A stretch of DNA of 64,000 nt, taken from Fragum whitleyi (Eukaryota > Mollusca > Bivalvia > Cardiida > Cardiidae). Position numbers and translations under genes: made by a program. The DNA lies in contig OX411544.1 of NCBI GenBank assembly GCA_948146395.1, forward strand, positions 54,017,933 through 54,081,932. Reading direction: 5' to 3'. Below, in pieces: positions 33,118 through 45,900 of this stretch. Within the stretch, counting starts at the first letter, position 1. Each line of letters starts with the position of its first letter. Under the pieces are notes generated by a model, which had not been told where the DNA came from, did no database searches, and saw nothing but the letters and a program-made list of their open reading frames with translations.

Positions 33118-34004
33118 AAATTGTCAAAACTTAGATAAGTTGCAGAATGCTATTAATCAAAAGAAGGGGTGATTTATAAAATGAAGCCATTCAAATGAAT
33201 GTTTCAGAATTATTTTTTAGATAAGTAGAAATCTATTTGCTTGTATCAAGCAATATCTTCTTTTCCACAATCTTTCCTTGAGAGATAAAACAAGAGATCA
33301 TATGATAAACAGCACAATATTAAAGGGATGTTTTGAAGTTTGGAAAACGCTGATTATGAGAATTATTTTTGTCATCCATTACCTTGGGAAATTCTTAAGA
33401 AAGGATAGAAAAAGTCTGCAATAAGTACAGAAACAAAAGACTTGTAAACAGTTTATAAATATTTGATGTACGTATCACCTACAAATGGGATTTCCCCATT
33501 TTCGGTGACAGATCGACAGTAAGGTGATGGACAATATCCCACGTTTTTCTCTCTCAATATCATAGGATATCATTCAACTTGATGACTTATGGTCTCTATT
33601 ATATTACTTTTTATGAGACTCGATCATATTTCACAAGAATGTCAGACAAATTTGCTGATTTAGAGTCACAATTTTAAAGCATAGTCCTAGACAAAATAAG
33701 TTGACAATTTCAAATAAAGAGAAAGTGTTGACAGTCTGAACTTACCAAATGAAAAGATTTTTTTTCATTCAGATATGAAATCAAAATGACCAATCACACT
33801 GCATGAGTAACGTCATTAGCATTACTAGGGGTAAGTGCTTATAAATATAAAAGCACTTACAGTAGTCTTGCACTAAATACATAGTTGTGATTTTGTTAAA
33901 GCTATCAAACAATTTCTTTCCATAGTAGAGAAACAGAGAGTAATTGTGATTGGTATGACAATTATTTCGCTATAAAATTTTCCTTATAAATGTTAAAATC
34001 GTTT
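33118..34004. other. No gene recognised
   Basis: Unique-looking AT-rich intronic DNA without coding or repeat signals that I can support. Confidence 0.5.
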
Positions 34005-34167
34005 CTAACAATTTGTCTCTTACCAATGGGTTAATAATCATGGACCTATGTGGGGTAGCATCTGGCAGCTAGGAACTGATGTAATGATTGTACTGGTGTG
34101 AGAAATATCAGGAATCCATTGGTGCTCCAGCTGCCCCGATATGCCTGAAGATTTTTTGGAAACAGTG
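34005..34167 (+). repeat. SINE, split by Harbinger copy 2
   Basis: Body 'ttgtctcttaccaatgggtt...' with its tail divided: 'aacagtg' before and 'aaccccattcaaac' after (35993-36006) the Harbinger insertion. Removing the insertion and one TAA restores a normal SINE tail. Confidence 0.75.
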
Positions 34168-34170
34168 TAA

Positions 34171-35989
34171 AGTGGGGTTCACACGATGTGTTTTTTCACA
34201 TCTGTCTTTTCAGATCTTCAAAAACACATCGTGTGAACCCCTATATAATGAGCGTTCTGTTAACAGATCTGCTTTACAGACGGAATAGAACATGTTCTAT
34301 TTCGCCTGCTTTTTCATACTGAATTGACCAATCAGAAGCTATTTTGAGGATACTGACCGAGATGACTTGTTAACATCTGTTTATACTTGTCAATTACCTG
34401 GACACACTGTTTACTTTTAGTATCATATGAATAATCATTCATTTCAATGAAAGCCCCACGAGCAAAATCCTACTATAGCTATGAATTAAAAAAGAGTTTA
34501 CTATTTGATTTTTTTTCTATAAAACACATTGAACACGCAGCTTCCAAAATAACTTATCTTAGTTTTGTCAATGGAGAGCAAAACTATTTTAACTCCGATG
34601 CATGCTGACATTTCTTGTTCTTTTCACACAATACCCCAAAAAACTTTTATTTCATTATTCAATTGAGAGAGGTATAAAGCCAAATTGTCACCACACTCTA
34701 TGCATAGAGTAATGTTACTAGTTTTATTTGTTTCATAAATCAATGAAGCAATGTTTCTAGGATGTTATAATTTGATATCATTAAGTAATGAAATATGAAG
34801 ATTCTTGATATTTTTCCATGGATAGTTTTTTGTCTGCAAGAATACCAGTTAGTGGCACTTTTTTCACAGAATATTCACCAGATCAATATGGTACTCACTT
34901 ACCATTTTTTTCATAGAGGAATGAATAGAAATATTTTGTATATAAATATCATGATGTAACTTCTTGTTACATGAAATAAAGAGTAAATCATTATCAGATA
35001 ACACATTTCTATACTTTTCTGATTGTTTTAAGATGTTAATTAAGAATCGGTATTCTTGCAGTAAAAAGTATAGAAAAAACTGTATGCAAACACCTTTGCT
35101 TCCTTTCACATGATGTTACCTACAGCGATATGGGCCGTTGTAATAGAACAGTTGGAAGTGCGTCATACTGGAAAATTGGAGGTCCTTGGTTCGATCCCCA
35201 ACGGCGGCACTCATCCTTCCGTCAATTTGTCTCCCACCAATGGGTTGACAATTGGTTGACGAAAGGATGTGATGCCTGTGTATTAAATACCAGACATCCA
35301 ATGTTAGGTGCACCAGTCACAGCGATATAACTGAAAGATTGTTGAAAGCAGCGTAAAACGCAATTCAAACCTATATAACCTAAATACATAATAAGAATAT
35401 GCAGTAAAAATAAAAAGCTGAGAAGAAGTCTGAGCTATGCAATCACAGATCTTGTTCTCGGCTGTAGTTGTGACAGTAACAGTTTGATATCCTAGCTACA
35501 ATCAACATATTTATTGTACAGACACAGAATGGACGATATTTGATTTCATTATACCCATGTTATTGATAAGAAGAAAATTTATAAAAGGGAATTTTTGAAT
35601 TTTGAAAAAGAAACACTTTTATTTGAACCAATTAAAAAAATTACTATCATTATTATCGTGTTTATCATTATTATTATCATTATTGTTTGTATGAGAAGTG
35701 CATTTTAATACTCTTTGATGCTGTTTGTTTGCTTGTCTTTTGATAACTAGTATGGTACTTTTTTTCTTTTTATTTCATGTTTATTAAAAAGGGCAAAGCG
35801 GCTTGGTAAGAAATAGATATCCATCTCCACATTCCAGTAATGCAATACAATACTTCACCTCAGAAATAACTGACCTGGGTCATCCAAAGCAGATATGTAA
35901 AACATACCCGTCTGAACCCCAAAAACATATATGTTTCAAAACATGTCTGGTTTTTCATATCTGCTTAAACATGCCGTGTGAACCCTACT
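34171..35989 (+). mobile_element. Harbinger-like non-autonomous element, copy 2
   Basis: 1819 bp, same ends as copy 1 (AGTGGGGTTCACACGATGTG / CATGCCGTGTGAACCCTACT), with TAA duplications at 34168-34170 and 35990-35992. It differs from copy 1 mostly by small indels, for example lacking the C-tract. No ORF of transposase size. Confidence 0.85.
35119..35370 (+). repeat. tRNA-derived SINE inside Harbinger copy 2
   Basis: Better preserved than its partner at 31430. The B box reads GGTTCGATCC, followed by 'ctcccaccaatgggttgaca' and the tail 'gatataactgaaagattgtt'. Confidence 0.75.
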
Positions 35990-36432
35990 TAAAACCCCAT
36001 TCAAACAAACAGATCAACTTTTCTTAAGAATTATGAATTCATGGTACATTAAATGTCTGCATTTAATTTATTCTTCCTCTATAAATGAAAAAAAAAAATG
36101 ATTTTGCCCTGCTGGATATTTATTTTTAGTTCATTAGTGATAAAATACCTTAAAAAATGTATACCATAGTCATATTACAGATATTTTCTCACAAAATGTA
36201 TAGTCATTTAAGGCACGAAAAAATACTTAATTAACTGTATTTTTTTCTAATGGTAACTAATCAGACAAGACTTTAATTAAAATATACAAGCTACTTAGTA
36301 AAATGTTGATGTAGTGCTAGCTTACAACAGAAACGGTATTTGTCTCCCTAGAAATATTGTGTTTTGAGTATTATGAAACTTGACATACACATAGGGCAAT
36401 GACCACCCCTTCATTCAGAAGGAAAAGAATTT

Positions 36433-36512
36433 CGATAGCTCAGTGTGAAACAGTTGTAACTGCCTATAAACATATAGGCAGTTATAACTGTTTTGCACTG
36501 AGCCATCTATTT
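36433..36512. repeat. Perfect-hairpin repeat (CAGTTGTAACTGCC family), copy 4
   Basis: Arms GTGTGAAACAGTTGTAACTG and CAGTTATAACTGTTTTGCAC around a loop 'cctataaacatatagg', which is itself palindromic. Confidence 0.78.
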
Positions 36513-36625
36513 GAAAATTGTATCCCGCTTTGCTTTGCATTTGTGTACACTTGCAATGTGAGGTATCATTTGTCCATCGTTTTGGGAAGGCTTTCATCTT
36601 TAACTCAAGGCAAGTCTCTTTTTGC
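36505..36625. repeat. Foldback repeat (TTATACCCCGCTTT family), copy 3
   Basis: Half-eroded copy: 'aattgtatcccgctttgctt', 'gcaatgtgaggtatcatttg', then 'tcgttttgggaagg'. Confidence 0.45.
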
Positions 36626-36800
36626 GTTGAAAGCAAGCCATTAACACACAACATTACAATTTTAAGGCCCTAAATCAGGGGTGTGAAAATACACATATTC
36701 TCTACTTGTCCAGGATCAATATGAACTTTTTCGCGCAAAAAAGAAAATTGAGAAAATAGAGAAGTTATTGTTTTCATAAAGAAAATGCTGGAATCGAGCA

Positions 36801-37929
36801 TTTTTATACGCCGCCGGAGGCGGACGTATATTGGCGTCATCTTCTCCGTCTGTCCATCCGTCCATCTGTCCGTCTGTCCATCCGTCCGTACGTCCATCCA
36901 CTTTTCTTGTCAACGCAACTCCTCCTAAACTTCTGGCTTGATCTTCTTGAAACTTGGTCAATATTATCACCTCAATTGGTAGATGTGCATGAAGGAAGGA
37001 TTTTACCGTTCTTTGATTTTTGCCTGAGTTATGCCCCTTGATAACTTAGTCTCTAGGTCCACTTTTCTTGTCAAGGCAAATCCTCCTAAGTTTCTGGCTG
37101 GATCTTCTTGAAACTTGGTCAATGTAATCACCTCAATTGGTAGATGTGCATGAAGGAAGGATTTTATGGTTCGTTGATTTTTGCCTGAGTTATGCCCCTT
37201 GATAACTTAGTCTCTGGGTCCACTTTTCTTGTCAACGCAACTCCTAAGTTTCTGGCTGGATCTTCTTGAAACTTGGTCAATGTTATCACCTCAATTGGTA
37301 GATGTGCATGAAGGAAGGATTACATGGTTTGTTGATATTTGCCTGAGTTATGCCCCTTAAAAACTTAGTCTCTGGGGCTTATTGCCTCAGTTATGCCCCC
37401 TTAAAATTTAGTCTCTGGGGCTTATTGAAATTGCAGCCTTGTGAATGCAACTCTTCCTAAGTTTCTGCCTGGATCTAAATAAAAATTGGTGGATGTTATA
37501 ATCGAAATTGGTAGATGAACATGAAGTAAGGATTTTATGGTTCATTAATTTTACTTTAAATTATGCCCCCTTAAAACTTAGTATCTAGGGCTTATTGAAA
37601 TTGCAGCCTTTTGAACACAACTCCTCCTTACTTTTTGTCTTTATTTAAATGAAACTTGGTAAATATCATCACCATAATTTGTAGATGTACATGGATCAAG
37701 GATTTTATGGCTCATTTATTTCCCTGAATTATGCCCCCTTAAAACTTAGTGCCTGGGGCTTATTGAAATTGCAGCCTTGTGAAGGCAACTCCTCCTAACT
37801 TTTTGTCTTGATTTAAATGAAACATGGTCATTTTCAATTTGGTTCTCCCAAAATAAGTAGTGTCTACAAAAATTTTTGTGAAACAGCAGCAAAGTGGCGG
37901 CGTATTTTGTGATGATGGCACTCTTGTTT
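36801..37929 (+). mobile_element. Helitron-like element, TACGCCGCC end-type
   Basis: The 5' hairpin is TACGCCGCCGGAGGCGGACGTA, then CTGTCCATCCGTCC. Monomers of about 170 bp follow ('gatcttcttgaaacttggtc', 'gttatgccccttgataactt'). The 3' part is GGCGGCGTA, then hairpin TGTGATGATGGCAC, then TCTTGTTT. A decayed 5' end of a similar element is at 50331. Confidence 0.8.
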
Positions 37930-38196
37930 TCATTGGAAACAATATTTTCAACCTTTTGATACAAACATTTGGTTATTAATCTCTTACCTCTATCAAGAAC
38001 CATTCCTAGATTTGTCCTCTATTTAACTGTCCACAGACAACTGGCAAAGAAAAATGAACTTGTCCCCAGGTAGGAAAACCTGTGTCAGACAAGTCGGGCA
38101 TGAGAATTCCACATCCCTACCCTAAATGACAATAAAGATAGAAATTGAAGCTGGAAATGAGTTTATCTTTGGCTGATTGTGAGGACTGTTAATCAA

Positions 38197-38391
38197 GGGC
38201 CTGTTTAACTTAACTTACGAAAGATATTATTGTAAGTCAAAATCACAAATCATACCTGGTGTCTGGTGTTTTTTCATTCATTGTTAGATTCTGCCTTGCA
38301 GTATCTCATTGGAATTGTAAAGAAGCAATTTTTTTATTTTCGACTTACGCAAAAAAATGATCGTAAGATGTTTGATAAAACAGCTGTCCCT
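38197..38391. repeat. MITE with GGGCCTGTTT ends, copy 1
   Basis: Shares 'aaatcacaaatcatacctgg', 'tcattcattgttagattctg' and 'atctcattggaa' with 51947-52185. Its right terminus is eroded. Confidence 0.6.
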
Positions 38392-38520
38392 AGGAGATAG
38401 TCATGTTGGTATATTTTTGGCTTCCTCAGTACTCAACATACAGTTGTATTTACAAGTTAATAATTGTTTAAACAAAAGAGTAATATTTATTCTTTATTTC
38501 GACATTAAGGCCATTAATAT

Positions 38521-39264
38521 CTTTATGGCCAGGTATCAAAAGATTTGGGCATATTGTTTTACTGTTGTCCATCTGTCTGTCTGCAAAACTTAACCAAACA
38601 AACTTAAAGTTGCCATTTACTCTATCCCTATTTAAGACACATTGATCATATTTGGCATGATGATAGATCTAAATGATAGGCATCTACTGATACCAAAGTA
38701 TAGGTGACTAGGTCAAGGTCATCTGTCAAGGTTAAATTACTCAAAAAACTTAACCAAAAATCTTAACCAACCTTGGTAATATCTTCAAGGGTATTGAAGA
38801 TACAATTTTCATATTTGACATGGTGATAGATCTTAATGCCGTGCATCTGCTAATACTAAGGTCAAGATCATATGACAATTTCAAGGTTATAAGATTAAAC
38901 TTCTCCAAAACTTAACCAAAAAACTTACAGTGCAAATATCTCAAACCTATTCAAGGTACAAACCTAAAATTTTGCATGATGATAGATCTTAATTATGTGT
39001 TCCTATGTATATCAAGGCCAGGGTCATGTGACAAGTTAAAGGTCATTTGTCAAGGTCAAACGTTTATGCTTTACATGTTTAGTTTATTAAAGCCTATTCA
39101 AGATGTAACAAGCCTTAATGTGATTTTGCATGATGATAGATTAAAGCCTATCAGTGATGTGCATCCGTAGGTATCAAGGTCAAGGCAATATAACAAGGTC
39201 AAGGTCAATATTTTGAAAAAAATGCTGTTAAGGGGGCTTTTGTTTTTCACAAACACATCTTGTA
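38521..39264 (+). mobile_element. Helitron-like element, ATGCCCCCG end-type, decayed
   Basis: Begins 'ttatggccaggtatcaaaag', a mutated form of the 12045 element's 5' hairpin. Monomers 'ggcatgatgatagatct' and 'ggtcatttgtcaaggtcaaa' follow. It ends with hairpin 'gtttttcacaaacac' and 'atcttgt'. Confidence 0.72.
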
Positions 39265-39355
39265 TTTTTAGTTCTTTGGACAAATTAAACAAGACAGTGG
39301 ATCAGAGGAGGGAATGAAAATAAGATACCCTAGATTCTTTTAATGGTTTAACAAT

Positions 39356-39632
39356 TGGCCAACTTATTTCTCCCTCGGGCAGGGCCCGATTTGGTTGTTT
39401 TTCAGCCGGGCCACAATTAGAAACCAGCCCCTGTGTTCCGGTTGACAAGATGCTACAAACCGTTTTCTAATTATACCCCGCTTTGCGCGTGCAAATGCTT
39501 GCAAAAACGGGTATGCTTTGAAAATGGTTTGTTTCATCTTGTCAGCTGGAACACAGGGGCTGGTTTCTAATTGTGGCCCGGCTGAAAAACATCAAAATCG
39601 GGACCCTTTCGGGCAAGAAATAAGTTGGCCCA
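39356..39632. repeat. Large foldback (TTATACCCCGCTTT family), copy 4
   Basis: Very regular arms of over 100 nt, from 'ggccaacttatttctccctc' to 'gcaagaaataagttggcc', including 'ggccacaattagaaaccagc' and its complement 'gctggtttctaattgtggcc'. Probably a MITE. Confidence 0.78.
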
Positions 39633-39716
39633 ATATATTTAATGATTGAAGAGCATACACTCTGTAATAGTTGAGATATTATGGAGGTTAATTGAAGTTT
39701 TCACAGGAAAAATGCA

Positions 39717-39768
39717 ATGTTTGGTCGTCAGCATGTTGTCACCTTGATCGTCCTCATGGCGAAAGGAC
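39717..39768 (+). other. Possible first coding exon, product unknown
   Basis: An ATG opens MFGRQHVVTLIVLMAKG, a short basic-then-hydrophobic peptide like a signal or membrane-anchor start, and runs into a consensus donor GTAAGT at 39769. No following exon was recognised. A chance event cannot be excluded. Confidence 0.2.
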
Positions 39769-41562
39769 GTAAGTATTTTAGCCTCACAAAATGTGCGTCT
39801 GTTCAAACCCAGAGTTCAATATCAAGCTCATTTTGTTTGTTTTGACCATAAAAGGGTGAAAGTCTTTTGATTTATGTTGCCATAAAAGGGAGAAGCATGC
39901 AGTAGATATTAATTAAGTGAACATACTTTGTCCTTATTCTGTCATTTCATCAATAATATATGACTTAGACGCCCAAACGTGAGTAATTACGTACACCTTT
40001 TGGCAGTGAACTTCTGCCCCAATGGTGTCAAAATCATGTGACCTGCTCAGCAAACCTGGAAATATGACGAGTCTATATGAAAAGAAATGATTATGTGCCT
40101 TAGTATCTGAATTACTTTTGGGAGAGTTTTGAATTATAGTTCTGTAAAAGTTTAGTTGCAGTACCTAATATCATATATGACCAAGAACTTTCCGAAGAAT
40201 ATTTTTATTTTAAATGAGTATGTGTGTATTTTTTCCACAATTTCAACAGTTTGAACCTGCAATCGGCATACTTTTATCTGCAAAATATGAAAAAATAAAA
40301 AAAATCTATCTCAGAAAATTAATTCTAGTAATCGTCCTTAATGATGACCCTTCTTGTTTTGCAAAACACAGCCAGACATATCAGTATCATGTGTGTCCAC
40401 CATGCGCAACAGACCTCATTCGTCTATGTTGCATATTTTACCTATCCAGGCATTTCTTTTTTGTCCTAGTATATAAAATAAGCAATTATATATTCACTGT
40501 GTCCTACAACCCCGAATCTATCGTCCAAATTGAGGCCATGGTAAATCTGACTGTCTGACAGGTTATCTGTTCCCTAATCTATTAAGAGCCTATTAATTAC
40601 CGGGTCTGTTCGAGTGCCACTCTTGACCAGGGCGATTTACTGACCCCAGAGTATTATTTTAAGATTTTATGATAAGCCATCCTCGCAGAGTACAGCTTGT
40701 GCTGATTTCTCTCTACATAGTAAATATTGAAAGAGGGGTTGATTGTCATTGGCAAGACTGTAGTAAATGTCTGTAAATTATATGAACAAATACTGCAGTC
40801 TTGCACTGAAAATTTTATTAGAAAATCCTTTCTGCTGACTTTCGGTATTGTAGCCACATAATTTGAGGTTCGTCTACATATATCCATTTCATTACAGGTA
40901 ATTGTTTCATAATGGAGTTCAGTGATATAGGTTAAGAATAACATAATAATGTGAAGCAATCGCACAAGCAAGGATTTTAAAACACATAAAGAGATGACAG
41001 AAACCAAGTCAAATTTCAAAGCAGATGCAGACGACAAATTTGGTTTCTGAAATTCTTAAAAAAAGAAGTGTATGTTTTGGGCAGAAAACAATATGGAAAA
41101 TGAAGAATCTTTTTTTGTAGTTTCTTCTTTTTACACCATGTTTTCCTAGTATTTTTAGTGTCTTATCACACACACAAAAATAATGCCATTTTGTTTTAAT
41201 TACATGATCTATCTTCTGGATATGTAAAATACACACAAATACTAATAAGTATTAATCCAAATTTATTATTCATAACTGAATTTTATATATACATATATTT
41301 TGTTTCAACTGATATGAACACAAGATAATAGAAAATAAATAGTATTGTTATTGTATGTGCAAGAAGAACAGCAAGAGTGTACATATTAAAAATTTCTGAA
41401 CATCTGTGATAGCAAAATCTTATCCGGCAAATCTTGAATATTCGGAAAACTTTTTTGTAAACCATTTAGAATTCAATTAAGAGAAGAACTGATTTTCTTA
41501 ATACATGGAGTTATGAAACTAAAAACAGTATTAGACTGTATGGGTTGACGAAATGGATTTGA
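39769..41562. other. No gene recognised
   Basis: Two frames of 114 codons (40214-40558, +) and 127 codons (40654-41037, -) lack family resemblance, low-complexity avoidance or splice context, and are not called. Otherwise AT-rich. Confidence 0.5.
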
Positions 41563-41835
41563 TCTGAAGTATGATTGTGTTTTTAGTTACATACCTCCAT
41601 GAATTGGAAAATATATGTGACTGTGTGTGAGAGATTTCCAACAGTTTCATATCTGTGCATAGCAAAGACTCTGACCAGCCTGTGCATCCGCACAGTCTGA
41701 CCAGAGACTTTGCATGCGTTTTGTAGATAGATAAGGTCTGCAAGTACTTGTACACGGTCAGGTTACATTAAATTTACATTAGGTGGCTGTCTATGCTGCT
41801 CAATGTTTGCACCTCACGCAAATTTCAAATTGAAA
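41563..41835. repeat. Interspersed repeat (CAGCCTGTGCAT family), copy 1
   Basis: The core 'gactctgaccagcctgtgca' with its near-complement 'cgcacagtctgaccagagac', plus flank 'aggtggctgtctatgctgct', recurs at 52240-52510. It resembles a short palindromic MITE. Confidence 0.6.
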
Positions 41836-42911
41836 ATGAAATATTATCCAGATAAACAGTAAAGTTTTTACAATCATAATTCATATGCCTTATTGGAATA
41901 TTTTGTGTAAGCATATAGATAAGCTGCATACTAAAAAATGCTTTCATTGATACATGAAACAAATTTTTCAGTCAATCAAAATACATGATACTTAATTGAT
42001 TCAACTGAAATTGAATTATTACAAAAATGGCTTTTTCTCATACTGGTTATGTATTTAAAGCAATTTTTGTAAACTTAAAGCATCTGAGTCCATGCAAACT
42101 AGGTAGCTACACAGTCTATGTCATATTGCGTATGTAGCTGGAAAGACATTTCTTAGAAGGGAGGGTTGTTTTTCATACTTAACTGTTTCTTATATTTCTT
42201 AACAACTTATGAATATTACAATTCTTTGTGGTTTGAGAGGTATACATTTCAAGAAAAAAATCGGGATTCAACAATACAGAGATAAGTAGTGTCCAATTTG
42301 ATATTTTCCTAGAGACGTTATATATCGATTTATTCTTTTCACAATTTGACGTTTTGTTCCTCCATTCAATTATGCAAAATAAAAATGTAAGCCATACAAG
42401 CACCATTTAAAACCACAATATAATATGTTTTTGGAGTAGGGAGAGAGTAGCTAATTTCAGAAAAATATGTGTAACCAACTATAAAGAAATGTCTTATTTC
42501 ATTCCCAAATAAGATATTAAACATTTTAAAAAAGTTGTGTATGGCAGTCCATCACACCACTTTCAAACAGTACATTAAAAGACTCATCTGTTGTTTGAAT
42601 AAAATTGTTTCACAATAAAACAAATCCAGGATGAAGATGACTTATCACATTCTTGTCTTTAAATTCATGTAATACCAGTTCTTACAGTTCCCACCATTAT
42701 ACAACTTGCCAAAAAGAGGTTAAGAATACTGTGACCGTTGGTTCTATTCTCAATAAGGAAACAGGTCATAATTTTACAGTATTTAATTCAATCTGTAGTG
42801 TGTTGGGACCACAAAAATCATTGCTGCTACGGAAATAACTTTTTTTAAAATATCTTTTGTGTAAACAGGGCTTCCCTATTTACAGCACTTAATTATCTTA
42901 TTGTGTGTACC
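41836..42911. other. 3' flank of the antisense gene, no other feature
   Basis: AT-rich. On the minus strand an ATTAAA lies about 125 nt after the stop (42782-42787) and an AATAAA near 42329-42334. Either could be a polyadenylation signal, but neither is proven. Confidence 0.35.
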
Positions 42912-45900
42912 CTACTGTTTAGAATTAGGTGTAGATGTCATTGGTTGTTTCATTCTGGCACCCCTCTGTGGTGTGTATTGAAGTTGTCGTTTAACTGGTC
43001 CTTTCTTTTCCTCATAAATTGGAAGGTCATTTATTGAGCCGAAGAATGAATCTGGTCCAAAATCATATACAGTCTCTCCATTCGAATTTTTGACCAGACA
43101 TCTACAATCCATGAAGTTGGGCATGAAAGCTTCATGAGTGCCAACAATGTTCAGGTACTTGATTTGATAATCAACTAAATCTGCAAGGTGTTCAATGCAT
43201 GATTCTGGGGGAAGCCATTTTCTTGGATCTTTTGTTTTCCATCCTTGTCTTTTTGAATTATCTCTTAATTTACCAATCGTGAAAGATCTAATCTGTTGGT
43301 ATGAACAATTGAGACCTTTCAATTTCTTTGGACAAAACAGTGTCTTGATAAATGTTACAAAAACTGTGGTGTCTAGCTTTAAGAGGCCATCTGTGAACTT
43401 GAAAAGAGAATTTCTGAAAAAGTAGTCTTCTATAAAAGTTTGTAGGAATGTGTGATGAGGAATTTGATAAAAGTTTGGAATAAAATCATTTCCTCCCATG
43501 CAGAGTACGACGGCAATTTTTAATCCTATGTCCCTGTCAATAAAACTTTTCTCGAGTAGTTCAATAATTGAAGTTATGTTGTATATGTCAAACTTGTTGT
43601 GAGGCTTTTGAAGAATAACATAGACAGGAGCAATAAACTGGTCATTTATTGTCCTTGGCCAGTGCTTACTTACTGCATATAGGTGTATATATAGGGCATC
43701 TATATCACCAGATGTTATAAAGCTAACGATAGAGTTTCCATCACTAACTTCATTTTTCTGGCTTATTAGCCAGTCCACCACAGCCATTTCAGCTTCTCCT
43801 TTTCTTTGTTGAATATCATACATGTAATTCACTGATTTGCCTCCACTCTGGTTTTTCATTTGTACTGGTGCTGCAAAAGGTTCACCAGACTGAGTATCAG
43901 AACTTAGATAAAAGTCACTGTCGATTATTATCTCAACATCTTTTTCCAAAGATAAACTGGTTAAGTTCTGTGATAAAAATTGACTAAGCTTTTGCTTTCC
44001 CATTTCTGTTTTTGTCAAGCTATCTTTGCAAAATGTGAACATGCTCAATAAATTGGCATCAGATTTCAAATGATGCACACTCAAAGGATCATCTTTCTTT
44101 CTTTGCTTCTTTGTGGAAGCCTTAAAATCATCTGGTGTGAAAGAATACTTTTCTTCACACACCACTATGCGAGTAAGACAATTTGATTGCTTTACTGTCT
44201 TATTTATGAGACATTCTACAAATTGTAAGTACTCTCTACCAGTCTGAATATTACCAACTTTAAACTTGACACCGGCGAACTCAAATAGACATACCTGCAT
44301 TGATTTGATAATTGACAAGGGTATTGAGGAAAGACCAATTTTCATAAAGTCACCTATTTCATTTTCACTTGAAAGTAGAGGCTGGAGCAATTTCTTAAAA
44401 GCTTTTTGAATCCCCACAGACTTCATAACCTTTGGCTTCGAGCTATCTGGGTGTAATAGAGTTTGGCAAGCATTGTGTTTTGAGCTAAAGCAGTCAATTA
44501 ATTGGCTTTCCTTTGCTACAAATTTCTTTCGTTCATGTTCTTGCTTTTGGGAATCTGTACTCACTTTTTCAAGCTTGGATTTAATAACCCTTTTTATGGT
44601 TACACCTTTACTACACTTAGCTTTTTGAAGTAATGAAGCGGGACCATGAAATGTACTGATGTCTGGGATATCATTGTTGTCCATTTGAAACATTTTTTCC
44701 CTCGAGCAGAAACGCAACATCAAGTACTTACCAACTTCTCGACTTGACTGATCTAGAATTTCTAAGGGTAAAAGAGTGGGTGTTTTGCTGTAAACATTGA
44801 GAGGCAGTGTACTCTCTACCATCCTTAAGCCATTTCTTTGAAGAATCACAGATACTGTTGGAAATATGTGTTTTCTATCAGTGTCAGTAAGTCCCCATCC
44901 TAGTGCATCAGGGGTTTTCGAAAAGGTTTGGTCTGGATTAGAATCATTAAAGTAGTCCACCAATGACATTCTGTTAGTCAAAGACGTAAGATTTGAGCCT
45001 GCTCTGAAACCTTTCATTGCATCTAAATGGTCCATTTCTCTTTTTGTGTCGCAAGCAAAGTTTCTGTTGCTATTTTTGATTGGTGTTGAGTAAAGGCACT
45101 CTTTTAAGCAACGATGGAAATGACCAGCAGAGTAATGGTGGTACAGCATTTTGGTGCAGTATGGTGCATATGAAGATGCATTGTTAAGAAAAGAAAAGGG
45201 AAGAGATGTTTTAATAGATGCTAATAGAAGGTTATACTCTGTGGGGCCTCCTAGTCTTTCTGCTAATGCAATGGCTACAATATGATCACAATGTTCCATC
45301 ATGTCTTTGTGAAGAGCAAATGTAGTATTTTGCTCGGCCGAGGAGTCCATGAATGCCTCAAATTTGCCATGCCATTTATCTGAGAGTGTTTTGGCATCTG
45401 CATGCTCCATATCAATGAGAAAAAGATGCATATCATCCTCACCCAATGACTTTACGAACTGAATTAGAAACGCTAAATGGAAAGATGTGGCTAGGCGCTT
45501 TACATACCTTGTTGCAACATCAATATGCTGAATAGACACAAGTTTAGCCCATTCAGTTTGGTTGTCTTCTTTCATGAACTTTAGAAGTTCTACAATGCCT
45601 GCATCCCTATATGCACTGAACAGAATAGTAATTTGGGACTTTCTTAGATGCAATAATGGGAACTCTGGTAGAAAACAATCATACTTGCTATTTGTCTCAA
45701 TTAAAGTAATCAGACTAGAGCCTATCTTGTTATCAGGACCACATAGAATTCTGTTAACTCTTTTTTCGGGAACAGAGTTATAGTCCATTTTACTCATAAT
45801 ATTATCTAAAATTTCAGCTATCTTTGAAATGTCATCGTCACGCCCAACGGCGGGAGGGGGGTGCCTGCAGAGAAGGGGTGGGACTGTAAATTTTGTGAAC

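Noticed and set aside
40214..41037. Frames of 114 (+) and 127 (-) codons
   Set aside because: No family resemblance, no splice context, AT-driven composition typical of chance frames.
43488..43500. GGND in the antisense protein as an SGNH block III
   Set aside because: No GDS nucleophile block or DxxH block; the context matches XPG-type nucleases better.
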